Assembly (NCBI RefSeq): GCF_007655135.1
Contig: NC_045132.1
Coordinates: 9,176,001 to 9,240,000, forward strand
Length of the DNA: 64,000 bases
From: Punica granatum
Lineage: Eukaryota; Streptophyta; Magnoliopsida; Myrtales; Lythraceae
Direction: 5' to 3'
The notes under the pieces were generated by a model that ran no database searches, was not told the DNA's origin, and worked only from the letters and a program-made list of their open reading frames with translations. Within the stretch, counting starts at the first letter, position 1. The number at the start of each line of letters is the position of its first letter. Both the position numbers and the translations under genes were made by a program. Positions 37,558-48,181 of the stretch are shown piece by piece.

Positions 37558-37569
37558 GACATTAATATT

Positions 37570-38138
37570 TCATTGTTTGTACTTGATGACATAAGGAAAT
37601 ATCTCCAAGTATTCCACCCATTTGGCATGCCTTCGATTCAGCTTATTTTGTCCCTTCAAATACTTCAAGGACTCGTGATCGGTGTGAATGACAGACTCCT
37701 TGGGGAGTAAGTAGTGTTCCCACATTTCAAGAGCCCGGATCAGAGCATAAAACTCTTTATCGTACGTCGAGTAGTTTAGACTCGCACCGCTTAGCTTCTC
37801 ACTGAAATATGCTATTGGGCATTTGTCTTGCATAAGAACAGCTCCAACCCCAACTCCCGAAGCATCACATTCGATTTCAAATGTCTTGGAGAAGTCAAGT
37901 AGGGCTAAGATAGGAGCTGCACACAGCTTCTCCTTGATGATCTAAAACTTCGTTGGGCTGATTCACTCCACTTGAACTCGATACCCTTCTTTATACATTC
38001 AGTTAATGGAGTAAGTATAGTGCTGAAATTCTTTACAAATCTCCTATAAAAGGATGCCAAGCCATGGAAACTCCTCACCTCGGATGCGGTAGTGGGAGTG
38101 GGCCATTCTCGAATGGCCTTGACTTTTTCTTCGTCCAC
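37570..38138 (-). pseudogene. Gypsy A RT end and RNase H
   Basis: Two frames: 37905-38138 ([20 protein letters not shown], the RT connection region) and 37570-37833 ([28 protein letters not shown], RNase H). Between them is a frameshifted stretch. Confidence 0.85.
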
Positions 38139-38273
38139 CTCGACGCCCTGCTAAGAGATAACAAAGGCAAGAAAGACGACTTTGTCCTAGCAGAATCGAC
38201 ACTTCTTTATATTGCCATATAATTTCTCTCGTCTCAGAATTTCGAAAACTCTCCTAAGATGCTCAGCATGCTC

Positions 38274-38876
38274 CTAGAGGGTCTTGCTGTAAACCAAAAT
38301 GTCATCAAAGTAGACAACGACAAAATGGCCAATGAATTCCTGTAAGACATGGTTCATCAGCCTCATAAATGTGCTAGGAGCATTGGATAGTCCGAACGGC
38401 ATAACCATCCACTCATATAGACCATGCTTGGTCTTGAAGGCTGTCTTCCACTCATCTCCCTCCTTCATGCGGATTTGATGATATCCACTTTTCATATCGA
38501 TCTTTGAAAACACCATCGAACCATTCAACTCGTCAAGCATATCATCTAGTTGAGGAATGGGATAACGATATTTTACCGTAATCTTGTTGATGGCCCGACT
38601 ATCGACACACATTCTCATGGATCCATCCTTCTTGGGAACCAAAAGAGCTGGTACAGAACATGGGCTCATGGACTCCCGTACATAACCCTTCTCAAGCAAT
38701 TCATTCATTTGCCGTTGTAGCTCCTTCGCCTCATCCGGATTGCAACGATATGCCAGTCGATTAGGTAAAGCAGCTCCCGGAACAAGATCAATTTGATGCT
38801 CGATCCCCCTAATCGGAGGCAACCCTTCCGGCAACTCCTCAGGAAATACATCAACGAACTCCTTTAAGAGAGCCAT
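38274..38876 (-). pseudogene. Gypsy A reverse transcriptase core
   Basis: A 200-residue frame with [63 protein letters not shown] and the catalytic [13 protein letters not shown]. Core RT motifs are intact in this segment, but flanking frames are broken. Confidence 0.9.
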
Positions 38877-39002
38877 GAACCGAGGCAGAAGAGAAGCCTT
38901 CTATTCAGTTGTGGCTTCCTTCATGAACAGAATGAGAACTAAGTTGAAGTTCAACAAAGTCCTCTCAAGCTCTCCAAGAGTCATCACCAAGCTTTCTTTC
39001 TT

Positions 39003-39450
39003 CTAGCCATTGGCACTCGGACTCTGGTCCTTCTCCACTTGCTGTGGACTGAGCGGTGCTAGGAAAATGCTCTTCCCATCTTTGGTGAATGAATAAATGT
39101 TCTTGCATCCATCGTGCAAAGCCCTCCTATCGTATTGCCACGGTCTTCCCAACAGAAAATGGCTTGCACTCATTACATAATATTTCATCTTTATAGGTCT
39201 TCCCAATTGAGAATGGAATACAAACTTACTGAGTGACTCGTACCTCGCCTTGGTCATTCAACCATCTCAACTTATAGGGGCATGGATGCTTTGTAGTAGC
39301 CAAATTCAGTTTTTCCACCAAGGTAGTAGAAGCAACATTAGTGCAACTCCCACTATCAATAATAATCCCGCACACCTTATTTTGGATGGTGCACCGAGTT
39401 CGGAAGAGATTCTCCCCCTGTTCTTCTTCCAGCTTTTCTTCATAACTCAA
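39003..39450 (-). pseudogene. Gypsy A protease region
   Basis: The frame 39226-39450 holds the retropepsin motif IIDSGSCTNVAS (active-site DSG). The frame 39003-39257 continues with YVMSASHFLLGRPWQYDRRA, the typical post-protease block. Confidence 0.82.
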
Positions 39451-39582
39451 GACTCAACGAATCATGAGCATCTCGCCCTCATCGGCAAACTCTACATTCT
39501 CTCCTTGCGCACCTCCAGAAACTTCCTCATCCACCCCTTCATCTTCACTCTCAATCTCTTGAGTGCTTTGGATGGTCATCAC

Positions 39583-40551
39583 TTACCGATTTGGACATTC
39601 GGAAGCTATGTGTCTGAATCCAAGACATTTGAAGCACTTGATGTCTCGGCTCTGAACTGGGCGTTGCGGATCAGTGTGCTTCTCCTTTCCCTTTGTCGCC
39701 TCAGCTTGAGGCCTATGAACGCCTACTTCATTCTGTTGGGCAATCCACTTCGAAGTAGACCCTTTGTTGACTGAAGTAACAACCATTAGTTTAGAGTTAA
39801 ACACCCGCGATGCATTGAGTTTGCCGCATTTTCACTATTTTTCCACATTACTAGCCAGCTTAATCACATCTTCTAAAAATACATAGGGTTGCAACTCCAC
39901 AACATCCGTAATTTCCTTATTCAAACCACCAATAAAGCGAGCAATGGTCTGTTCCCGTGGCTCATTCAGCTCGCATCTCATTGACAAAATTTCGAACTCC
40001 ATAACATAATCTTCAACGGACATACCTCCTTGACGAATACTCTGCAGTTTAAGGAACAGATCTTGCTTGTAGTACTCAGGGACAAATCTTCTATGCATGA
40101 GGCGCTTCATCTCCCGCCAACTACAAATCATATCTTCCTGATCTCTTCTTCGCTGCGCCTTTATGTTATCCCACCACAGATTCGCATAATTAGTGAACTC
40201 AAGGGCAGCAAGCTGACACTTCTGAGCTTTGGAGTACTCGGAGTATTCGAACACCTTATCGACGCGCTGGACCCACTCGAGGTAATTTTCAGGGGCACTC
40301 GTGCCTTTGAATTGCGGAATCTTCAGCTTGAGGTTGTTACTGACGCCCTTTTGCTCCCGTCGTGGAATCGGCAATGCTTCTTCTTCAAGAAGTTCATCCT
40401 CCTGGTCAGCTTCATCTCCCACTTGGACATTCCGTCTAGGAACTTGATGTACACGTCGTGGAGGAGCACGTGCCACAGCCAATTGCTCAACCAATTGGGT
40501 CAGTTGATCGAACCGTGCAGAAAGCTCGTCTTTGCTTCTGCTGGAGCCCAA
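39583..40551 (-). pseudogene. Gypsy A gag and zinc knuckle
   Basis: The 238-residue frame 39835-40551 is a gypsy gag (FKGTSAPENYLEWVQRVDKV, WREMKRLMHRRFVPEYYKQD). The following frame 39583-39804 contains the knuckle CFKCLGFRHIASEC. The two are separated by a stop/frameshift. Confidence 0.87.
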
Positions 40552-40710
40552 GGAACTGGGCTTGGTCGAGTGTGAGTCCCCTCGAAACCTGATGGACGTT
40601 TTCCTCAGTCATTACGTTTCTCAGAAGGATTCCTCACTAAACACTCGTGTATACACTCCCTCACGTGTTTCACTCGGCCAATAAGAATAGAACCTTTGCT
40701 CTGTACCAAA

Positions 40711-40978
40711 TGATAAGCTCACGAACCAGAACTTGATAAGAAAGAAGGGTGGAGGGTAGAACCAACATCATTCACTCGATGAGATGACTCGCCACGAGTA
40801 AGAAAAGTCGGGTTGATTCGCCACGCTCAATGATGAACGATAAGAATCGGGATTTTCGCTACTAAACAAGGGACTTGTTCAGATAAGAAAATAGAGAAAA
40901 CGCTCTAGGTAATTTCATTCAAATATTCATCAAATTTTGTGTTCCTCTCTTATAATAAGGTGCATATTTATATAGAGG
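40711..40978 (-). repeat. 5' LTR of gypsy A, part 1
   Basis: The first 268 bp of the right LTR, cut by element B at AGAGG (40974-40978). Just outside, the PBS-like sequence on the coding strand reads TGGTACAGAGC, a shortened form of TGGTATCAGAGC. Confidence 0.92.
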
Positions 40979-41768
40979 TGATGCAAACCCCACGAGACCT
41001 GCCGCAAGACCTGACAACAAAGACTGGAAATCGAACCCGGATCGCCAATAGAGGTTAAGAGGGATGGAATACTGACCCGATGATTATAGAAAACCAATAA
41101 CCAATATTATAAAGAAATGGAATATTGACCCGATGGTTATAGATAACCAAGAACCAATACTATAAGTAGCCGAGAATTACAACCATCCAAGCTTACAATC
41201 TCGGAAGGTTGCCGAAGAACAACTTAGAGGAAAATTTTCACCAGCATAGTCTGAAAAGTCCCCATAATAAGCTATTCAGCCTCCTTTATATAAGCATAAG
41301 AGAATCTAGAAACTAATAAACTTGGCAACTGGAATATCTTTAGTTTCCTAAAGCCGGAATTAATAGAGGAAACTAAATAAAGGCCCCCTAGAATATTTGG
41401 CAGTCTTTTTATTCCTTTTTCAGCATCTCTTGGCTTTCCTTATGCGTTTACTCTAATTTTGGATGGGCTATCGACCAATCTCAAGACAAGTTAATTGGGT
41501 AAGGCCCTTTAGGGACCCAATCGAATTAGTCTCCTCTTGGCCCAAAAAACCCGCAAACGAGCTCTCCACAGCTTGTTGGATTTGTCTTGCCTTCGCTCGT
41601 GTCATTGGTCCACTCGGAACATGCAAGCCTCCAAGATCTTGTGCATTAGCTCCCTCTTTATGAATCCAACTTCCGAGCTTGTGTGCTTCAGCCTCATCAT
41701 CGTGCCCACGATCCTCATTACGAAGTCCTTCCGACCTAAGCTTGTCGGTTTGACCCAGAGTCGTATCA
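40979..41768 (-). repeat. 3' LTR of gypsy B
   Basis: 790 bp against 738 bp for its partner. The extra length is a tandem duplication of about 52 bp near 41061-41166 (GGAATACTGACCCGATG and GGAATATTGACCCGATG units). A purine tract GAAGAGAGGGGGAA precedes it on the coding strand. Confidence 0.92.
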
Positions 41769-43045
41769 TTCCCCCTCTCTTCAAAAGGATTCGTCCTCGA
41801 ATCTGAACTTGCATCAAAGGGAGAAAGATCATAAACATTAAAAGTCGAATTTAATTGATACTCACCTGGAAGATCAATCTTATAAGCATTGTCATTGATC
41901 TTATCCAGAATTTGAAATGGTCTATCTCCACGTGGATTCAACTTGGAATTCCTCTGATTCGGAAATCTCTCCTTCCTTAAGTGAACCCAAACCCAATCTC
42001 CAGGTTGAAAAGTGACCCGCTTCCTTCCTTTGTTGGCTTGGGTTGTTGCTTGTTCATTCTTCTTCAAAATGTTTTGCCGAGCCTCTTCATGAATCTGCTT
42101 CACTAACTCTGCCTTTTTCTTTCCATCAATATTAGAAAGCTCATTTACAGGCAAATGAATCAAGTCCAATGGAGTTAGTGGATTAAAACCATAAACAACC
42201 TCAAATGGTGAAAACTTTGTAGAAGAATGCATAGTCTTATTATATGCAAATTCAACGAATGGAATGCAATCTTCCCAAGCTTTCAAATTCTTTCCAATCA
42301 CAGCACGCAACAAAGTGCCTAAGGTTCGATTGACAACCTCGGTTTGTCCATCTGTTTGTGGGTGACAGGTAGTAGAAAACAACAAAGTTGTTCCCAACTT
42401 AGCCCACAGAACTCTCCAAAAATGACTCAGAAATTTCGCATCCCTATCACTCACAATCGTCTTAGGGACTCCATGTAAACGCACCACTTCCCTAAAGAAA
42501 AGATTTGCCACATGAGTAGCATCATCGGTTTTATGACAGTAGATAAAGTGTACCATTTTTGAAAATTTGTCATCAACCACAAAGATAGAATCTCGATCAT
42601 TCCTAGATCTAGGCAGACCCAAAACAAAATCCATGGAGACATCAGTCCAAGGGTGACTCGGAACAGGAAATGGCATGTAAAGTCCATGTTGATGAATTTT
42701 CGATTTAGTCTTCTTACATGTGGTGCACCTAGAACAAATTCTCTCGACATCTCTTTTCATGTGAGGCCAAAAGAAGTGCTCCTTCAAAATATCCAAGGTC
42801 TTAGCAACTCCAAAGTGCCTCATCAACCCTCCCCCATGAGACTCCCTAACAAGTAATTCACGCATGGAACTCTTTGGAATACATAACCTATTTTCACGAA
42901 ACAAATATCCCTCATGCCTATGAAACTTATCAAACACTCCATTTTCAAACGCAGCAAACATAGCAACAAAATCATGGTCATGCTCATACAACTCCTTAAA
43001 ATGCTCCAAGAGTTGAAACAAGGGCATACCTACGAGATAAGGCAT
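41468..43045 (-). CDS. Gypsy B integrase with C-terminal tail reaching into the LTR
   Basis: A long 525-residue open frame. It shows the zinc-binding region ([20 protein letters not shown]), the DDE core ([35 protein letters not shown]), the [13 protein letters not shown] [15 protein letters not shown] block, then [18 protein letters not shown] and a final [15 protein letters not shown]. The last part matches the CR-type tail reported for CRM chromoviruses, which is thought to steer integration. About 100 codons lie inside the LTR (41468-41768). In one place the usual VVVDRFSKM reads VVDDKFSKM. The frame is intact, but upstream RT has stops, so the element is not autonomous as read. Confidence 0.88.
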   Translation of the reverse strand: MPYLVGMPLFQLLEHFKELYEHDHDFVAMFAAFENGVFDKFHRHEGYLFRENRLCIPKSSMRELLVRESHGGGLMRHFGVAKTLDILKEHFFWPHMKRDVERICSRCTTCKKTKSKIHQHGLYMPFPVPSHPWTDVSMDFVLGLPRSRNDRDSIFVVDDKFSKMVHFIYCHKTDDATHVANLFFREVVRLHGVPKTIVSDRDAKFLSHFWRVLWAKLGTTLLFSTTCHPQTDGQTEVVNRTLGTLLRAVIGKNLKAWEDCIPFVEFAYNKTMHSSTKFSPFEVVYGFNPLTPLDLIHLPVNELSNIDGKKKAELVKQIHEEARQNILKKNEQATTQANKGRKRVTFQPGDWVWVHLRKERFPNQRNSKLNPRGDRPFQILDKINDNAYKIDLPGEYQLNSTFNVYDLSPFDASSDSRTNPFEERGNDTTLGQTDKLRSEGLRNEDRGHDDEAEAHKLGSWIHKEGANAQDLGGLHVPSGPMTRAKARQIQQAVESSFAGFLGQEETNSIGSLKGLTQLTCLEIGR

Positions 43046-43898
43046 CGGCTACCACATTCTCCTTACCTTGCTTATATCGGATTACATATGGGAACATCTC
43101 AATGAACTCAATCCAACGTGCATGTCTGCGATTCAACTTACCTTGGCCCTTCAAGTGCTTCAGTGATTCATGGTCCGTGTGAATGATGAACTCTTTAGAC
43201 CACAAGTAGTGCTGCCACGTCTCTAGTGCTCTCACCAACGCATATAACTCCTTGTCGTAGGTAAAGTAGTTCAAAACAGCCCCTTTAAGCTTCTCACTGA
43301 AATAGGCAATGGGCCTCCGGTCTTGCATAAGAACATCACCTACACCAATTCCAGAAGCATTACATTCGATTTCAAAAGGTTTAGAGAAATCTGGTATAAG
43401 TAGTAATGGAGCTGAACTTAGCTTTTCTTTTAATGTATTGAAAGTCTTCTCTTGCTCTTCTCCCCACTTGAACCCAACATCCTTCTTGATGATTTCTGTC
43501 AAAGAAGCAGCAATGGTACTGAAGTTCGGCACGAACCTTCGAGAGAATCCCGTTAGGCCGTGGAAACTCCTCACTTCAGCGATAGTGGTAGGTGTAGGCC
43601 AATCCTTGATTGCCTTTACCTTCTCTTCATCGACCTCCACGCCCCTGGCACTAACAACGAAACCAAGAAAAACAACTCTATCCAAGCAAAAGCTACACTT
43701 CTTGAGATTAGCATACAGCTTCTCACGTCTTAATGACTCAAGGACACATCTCAAATGTTCAACATGGTCATCCAAACTCTTGCTATATATCAGAATGTCA
43801 TCAAAATAGACAATCACAAATTTCCCAATGTAAGCATGCAAAACATGATTCATAAGACGCATAAAAGTGCTGGGTGCATTAGTTAAACCAAATGGCAT
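42996..43898 (-). pseudogene. Gypsy B RT second half and RNase H
   Basis: A 300-residue frame starting [17 protein letters not shown] with the catalytic [13 protein letters not shown], then [16 protein letters not shown], and RNase [17 protein letters not shown], ending [15 protein letters not shown] where it overlaps the integrase frame. A TAG at 43905-43907, where other elements have a tryptophan codon, separates it from the upstream half. Confidence 0.87.
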
Positions 43899-43955
43899 TA
43901 CTGTCTACTCATACAATCCCTGCTTTGTTTTAAAAGCTATTTTCCATTCATCACC

Positions 43956-44540
43956 TTATTTCATTCGAATCTGGTGGTACCCACTCTTCAAATTAATCTT
44001 AGAAAATATAACGGAACCGTGCAATTCATCCAACATGTCATCTAATCGAGGAATGGGATGTCGATATTTTACCGTGATCTTGTTCACAGCTCGACAATCG
44101 ACACACATCCTCCAAGTCCCGTCTTTCTTTGGAACGAGCATAACAGGGACAGCGCATGGGCTCATACTTTCTCGAACATGTCCTTTGGCCAATAGCTCCT
44201 CAACTTGCCGTTGAAGTTCTTTAGCCTCTTCCGGACTACTTCGATAGGCTGGTCGGTTTGGAATAGGAGCTCCTGAAATAAGATCAATTTGATGCTCAAT
44301 CCCTCTTATTGGTGGTAGTCCCGATGACATTTTTTCGGGAAAGACATCTTCGAATTCCTGCGAGAGAGAAATAGCAACACTAGGCAAAATAGAGTCAAGG
44401 TCAAAAATAGAAAGATAGACCTCCTTGTATAAGAACAAGATCATCGGTCTATTAGCCTTACAAGCACCCTTGAGCTCTCTTTCTTTTGCATAAAAACTCA
44501 ATTTCCTCTCTTTTTTTTTCTGAACTCTCCATCTTTTCAC
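43956..44540 (-). pseudogene. Gypsy B RT first half
   Basis: A 194-residue frame with FPEKMSSGLPP, MLVPKKDGTWRMCVDCRAVN and [16 protein letters not shown], ending in a TAA at 43956-43958 inside RT. Relatives read Asp in the FSKID motif; here it is Asn, a further sign of decay. Confidence 0.87.
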
Positions 44541-45482
44541 TCTTGTTTTTCACATTCTCTCCACTTTCTTTTCTCTCAAGATCACTCTCTTTCTCTTTTT
44601 GTTTTTTAGCCACTTTCTCACTCTTCTCACTAAGAGACCTTTTAATTCGAATCTGATCCTCAAACACCTGAGTCGGTGTCAAGCATGCAAGTGTTACTTT
44701 CTTCCCGTCATTTACAAATGAATATCGGTTCCTATACCCATCATGTATCACTCTCCTGTCGAACTGCCATGGTCTCCCAAGCAACATATGGCTAGCACTC
44801 ATTGGTACAATATCACAAAGAACCTCATCCCAGTACTTTCCAATACAGAAAGACACAAGAACCTGTTATTTTACCTTCACTTCACCGCATTCAGCTACTG
44901 GAGTTTGTACGGCTTGGGATGTTTTTGGGTATGCAAACCGAGCTTGTCTACCATCAACTTGCTGGCCACATTCACACAACTTCCTCCTTCAACAATCAAC
45001 CCACACACACGATCCTTCACATGGCAACGAGTGTAGAAGATATTCTCCCTTTGCACCTCATCACCATCCTCTCTAACTTGAACATGTAGGGCTCGCATGA
45101 TAACCAAGGCTTGACCTTCAACCGCATGCTCGACGTCACTAGCATCTTCGAGTGGATGCATGGAATCACTATCTTCTTCTTCTTCAGTCTCAATATCCCT
45201 ATTCTCCATCATAATTATGGTCCGCTTGTTCGGACATTGGGAAGCAATGTGACCCGAGCCCAAACAACGAAAACATTTGATATCACGATTTCTTTGAGGT
45301 TCAGAAGAAGTTTTACCTTTATCCTTGCTGTTGGCTTGGGTCTTGGAGGTGTCTCCCTTTGGCTTATAATCAGTCTTCTCGTCCGGTTTCGAAGAAGAAC
45401 CCCACTTTGATCTCCAAGACGCTGAACTAGAAGCTTCTACCATTTGAAGATGTTCGACCCCCTCTCTTGAGCTGCCTCTCAA
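44458..45482 (-). pseudogene. Gypsy B zinc knuckle and protease region
   Basis: The frame 44895-45482 contains the knuckle CFRCLGSGHIASQC and the protease-like GLIVEGGSCVNVAS, in which the catalytic Asp position is Glu. The frame 44458-44856 continues with MSASHMLLGRPWQFDRR and then a Lys/Glu-rich stretch. Confidence 0.83.
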
Positions 45483-46325
45483 CCTTCATGGCCATGTGTA
45501 CCACGTTGTCAATCTCCACGTAATGTTGCAGCTCAACTATATTCGCAATCTCCCGATTAAAGCCACAGATGAATCGAGCCATGGTTGCTTCTCGGTCCTC
45601 CTCAACATTAGCACGTATCATGACTATTTCCATCTCCTTGTAATAATCCTCCACCGACTTGGAACCTTGCTTCAGACTTTGCAACTTCAAGTGCAAGTCC
45701 TGATAATAATGGTCAGGAACAAACCTTCTTCTCATTACTGCTTTCATTTCCTCCCAAGTATCAATACGAGGCTCACGATTCCTGCGTCTACTCACAGTTA
45801 ATTGGTCCCACCAAACAATGGCATAATCGGTGAAAACAACTGCAGCCAATTTAACTTTCGTTTCCTCTGAATAATTATGACAATCAAACACAAGCTCAAC
45901 CTTCCTCTCCCATTCAATGTAAACATCATGATCGTTTTTACCTTTGAATGGATGTATGATCAGCTTTATCGAACCTGTGTTATGGTCCACGGCGTCTCTT
46001 CTCCGGTGCTCCCTACGAACGAAATGCCTTGGTCTGACTCCTCTTCCTCTACCTATCCCCCAAGTAGCATCGGAGGCCACTTCTCTTCTTCATCATATGC
46101 CTCTTCATCAAAGGTATCAACGAATGGTTGTCGGTGGGGTTTCTTAGCCCGTGGCACGGGCGCAGGTTGCAACCGTTCCAACCGTTCCAACCATTCGTCT
46201 TGCCTATCCAACCTTTCTCGGAATTCATCGAAAACCATGTTCATGCGCTCAAACTGTTGTTGCATGGCTCGTAACGTCATGTTCAGATCAGGCCCTCTGT
46301 TGTCTCCACTATTTTCCTGTGACAT
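45427..46325 (-). pseudogene. Gypsy B gag
   Basis: Two overlapping frames: 46053-46325 (MSQENSGDNRGPDLNMTLRA, N-terminal coil) and 45427-46080 (KGKNDHDVYIEWERKVELVF, TWEEMKAVMRRRFVPDHYYQ). A frameshift near 46060 separates them. This is a classical chromovirus gag. Confidence 0.87.
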
Positions 46326-47062
46326 GATGAAATATGCAATTAAAGGATCCTCACGCGGTCCCTCACGCGTTTTACACTCAGCAAGATGCCGCTCAAAACA
46401 CTCATGTTTTCACTCAAAATAGGCTTTTATCCTCTGATGTTCTCACACACTCTTGCCTTTTTCCTCTCTTAATTTCCTCTTCAAAGTTCTAGGGCAACTA
46501 ATCAATTCGATCATAGGGCGGAAAACGAGTTCAACCCGAACAACTTATAATATCAGATCCCAAAAAACTATATTTTGATCCAAAGAAAATGATATGACAC
46601 AATCTGACCCAATGACGTAGTTTATGGATACGATAGAAGATACTGAGTACGGAAGATGATCAAAATATATGTGAAGGAATGAGACTGAACGCATAAAGAT
46701 AGGATGGACACAAATACGATCAAAGAAAAAAACAGAATGAGAGTAACTATGACAGGTCAACTTAAGGCCAAGGCGATTACAACACAAAGACAACAAATTG
46801 TGCAATAAATTCTTCGCCCATGAAGACAGCAAATGGTGCTACGAACAACATGCAATGATACCTCCTTTTTTTCTCGCTTTTTCTTTCTTTTTTCTTTTTT
46901 CTTTTTTTTTTGTTTTTTTCCGCCCTTTTTGACGATTTAGATAGCTAAGAACAGATCAGACAAGATTAATGGAAAGGATAGAAATGGAAGCTATATCTAA
47001 AAATTCTAGAATGAAGAACAAGGAAAGAACAAGGATAGATGAAACCTCGATTTGGAGCTTAA

Positions 47063-47074
47063 GCTCTGATACCA
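47063..47074 (-). other. Primer-binding site of gypsy B
   Basis: The coding strand reads TGGTATCAGAGC, initiator methionine tRNA type, two bases from the 5' LTR. Confidence 0.92.
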
Positions 47075-47076
47075 AA

Positions 47077-47814
47077 TGATGCGATCCCCACGAGACCTGC
47101 CGCAAGACTCGACAACAAAGACTGGAAATCGAACCTGGATCGCCAATAGAGGTTAAGAGGGATGAAATACTGACCCGATGGTTATAGAAAACCAAGAACC
47201 AATATTAGAAGTAGCCAAGAATTACAAGCATCCAAGTTTACAATCTCGGAAGGTTGCCGAAGAACAACTTAGAGGAAAATTCTCACCAGCATAGTCTGAA
47301 AAGTCCCCCTAATCGGCTATTCAGCCTCCTTTATATAAGCCTAGGAGAATCTGGAAACTAATAAACTTGGCAACTGGAATATCTTTAGTTTCATAAAGCC
47401 GGAATTAATAGAGGAAACTAAATAAAGGCCCCCCTAGAACATTTGGCAGTCTTTTTATTCCTTTTTCAGCATCTCTTGGCTTTCCTTATGCATCTACTCT
47501 AATTTTGGATGGGCTATCGACTAATCTCAAGACAAGTTAATTGGGTAAGGCCCTTTAGGGACCCAATCAAATTAGTCTCCTCTTGGTCCAAAAAACCCGC
47601 AAACGAGCTCTCCACAGCTTTCTGGATTTGTCTTGCCTTCGCTCGTGTGATTGGTCTACTCGGAACTTGCAAGCCTCCAAGATCTTGTGCATCAGCTCCC
47701 TCTTCACGAATTCAACTTCTGAGCTCGTGTGCTTGAGCTTCATCATCGTGCCCACGATCCTCATCACGAAGTCCTTCCGACCTAAGCTTGTTGGTTTGAC
47801 CCGGAGTTGTATCA
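47077..47814 (-). repeat. 5' LTR of gypsy B
   Basis: 738 bp, matching 40979-41768 apart from the duplication and scattered changes. Confidence 0.92.
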
Positions 47815-47819
47815 AGAGA

Positions 47820-48181
47820 GAAGACACCCCCTTGACTCTAGAATAGGAAACTGATATCTAATCTCCTCTAGATTACTTTCCTAAAATAGGATAAGGTAAT
47901 AAGCTAAAATAAGAAATATAAGACAGCTGACTCAAGCTAATATAAGAAATAATATCTAATTAAGAGAAACTATATTATAGAAATATTATCTTATCGTAAC
48001 AGCTAAAGTCTTTTAAAATATGGGCTATCACTTTGGGCTGGACTCCTCGTCTCTTATTTCCAAGCACTTAAGTAAGGTAAAGGGCTCGGTGAGAGTTGCA
48101 GCAAGTTTCTTGGCCATGAAATGCGTGATAGTACCTGAGCTAGATCCGGCCTCGTCCTGGACTGCATTCTTGGGCACATCA
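47820..48181 (-). repeat. 5' LTR of gypsy A, part 2
   Basis: The remaining 362 bp of the right LTR of A, resuming exactly where part 1 stopped (after the AGAGA copy of the target duplication) and ending GGGCACATCA. Confidence 0.92.

Larger units (their letters stand above)
40979..47814 (-). mobile_element. Ty3/gypsy element B (CRM-like chromovirus) nested in the LTR of A
   Basis: LTRs 40979-41768 and 47077-47814, with TGAT...ATCA ends. The target duplication is AGAGG (40974-40978) and AGAGA (47815-47819); the uninterrupted left LTR of A has AGAGG at this site, so the second copy carries one later change. Gag-pol is on the minus strand. The integrase frame continues about 300 bp into the 3' LTR, a habit of the plant CRM clade. 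Confidence 0.93.
35667..48181 (-). mobile_element. Ty3/gypsy element A, interrupted by gypsy element B
   Basis: LTRs start TGATAAGCTCAC and end GGGCACATCA on the plus strand. The target duplication GAAAA is present at 35662-35666 and 48182-48186. Element A is about 5.67 kb once element B and its target duplication are taken out. Its right LTR is in two parts, 40711-40978 and 47820-48181, which add up to 630 bp, exactly the length of the left LTR. The minus strand carries gag, protease, RT, RNase H and integrase fragments. Confidence 0.93.

Noticed and set aside
39250..39774. 174-residue plus-strand open frame, and 40030-40575
   Set aside because: Antisense shadows of gypsy A gag and protease.
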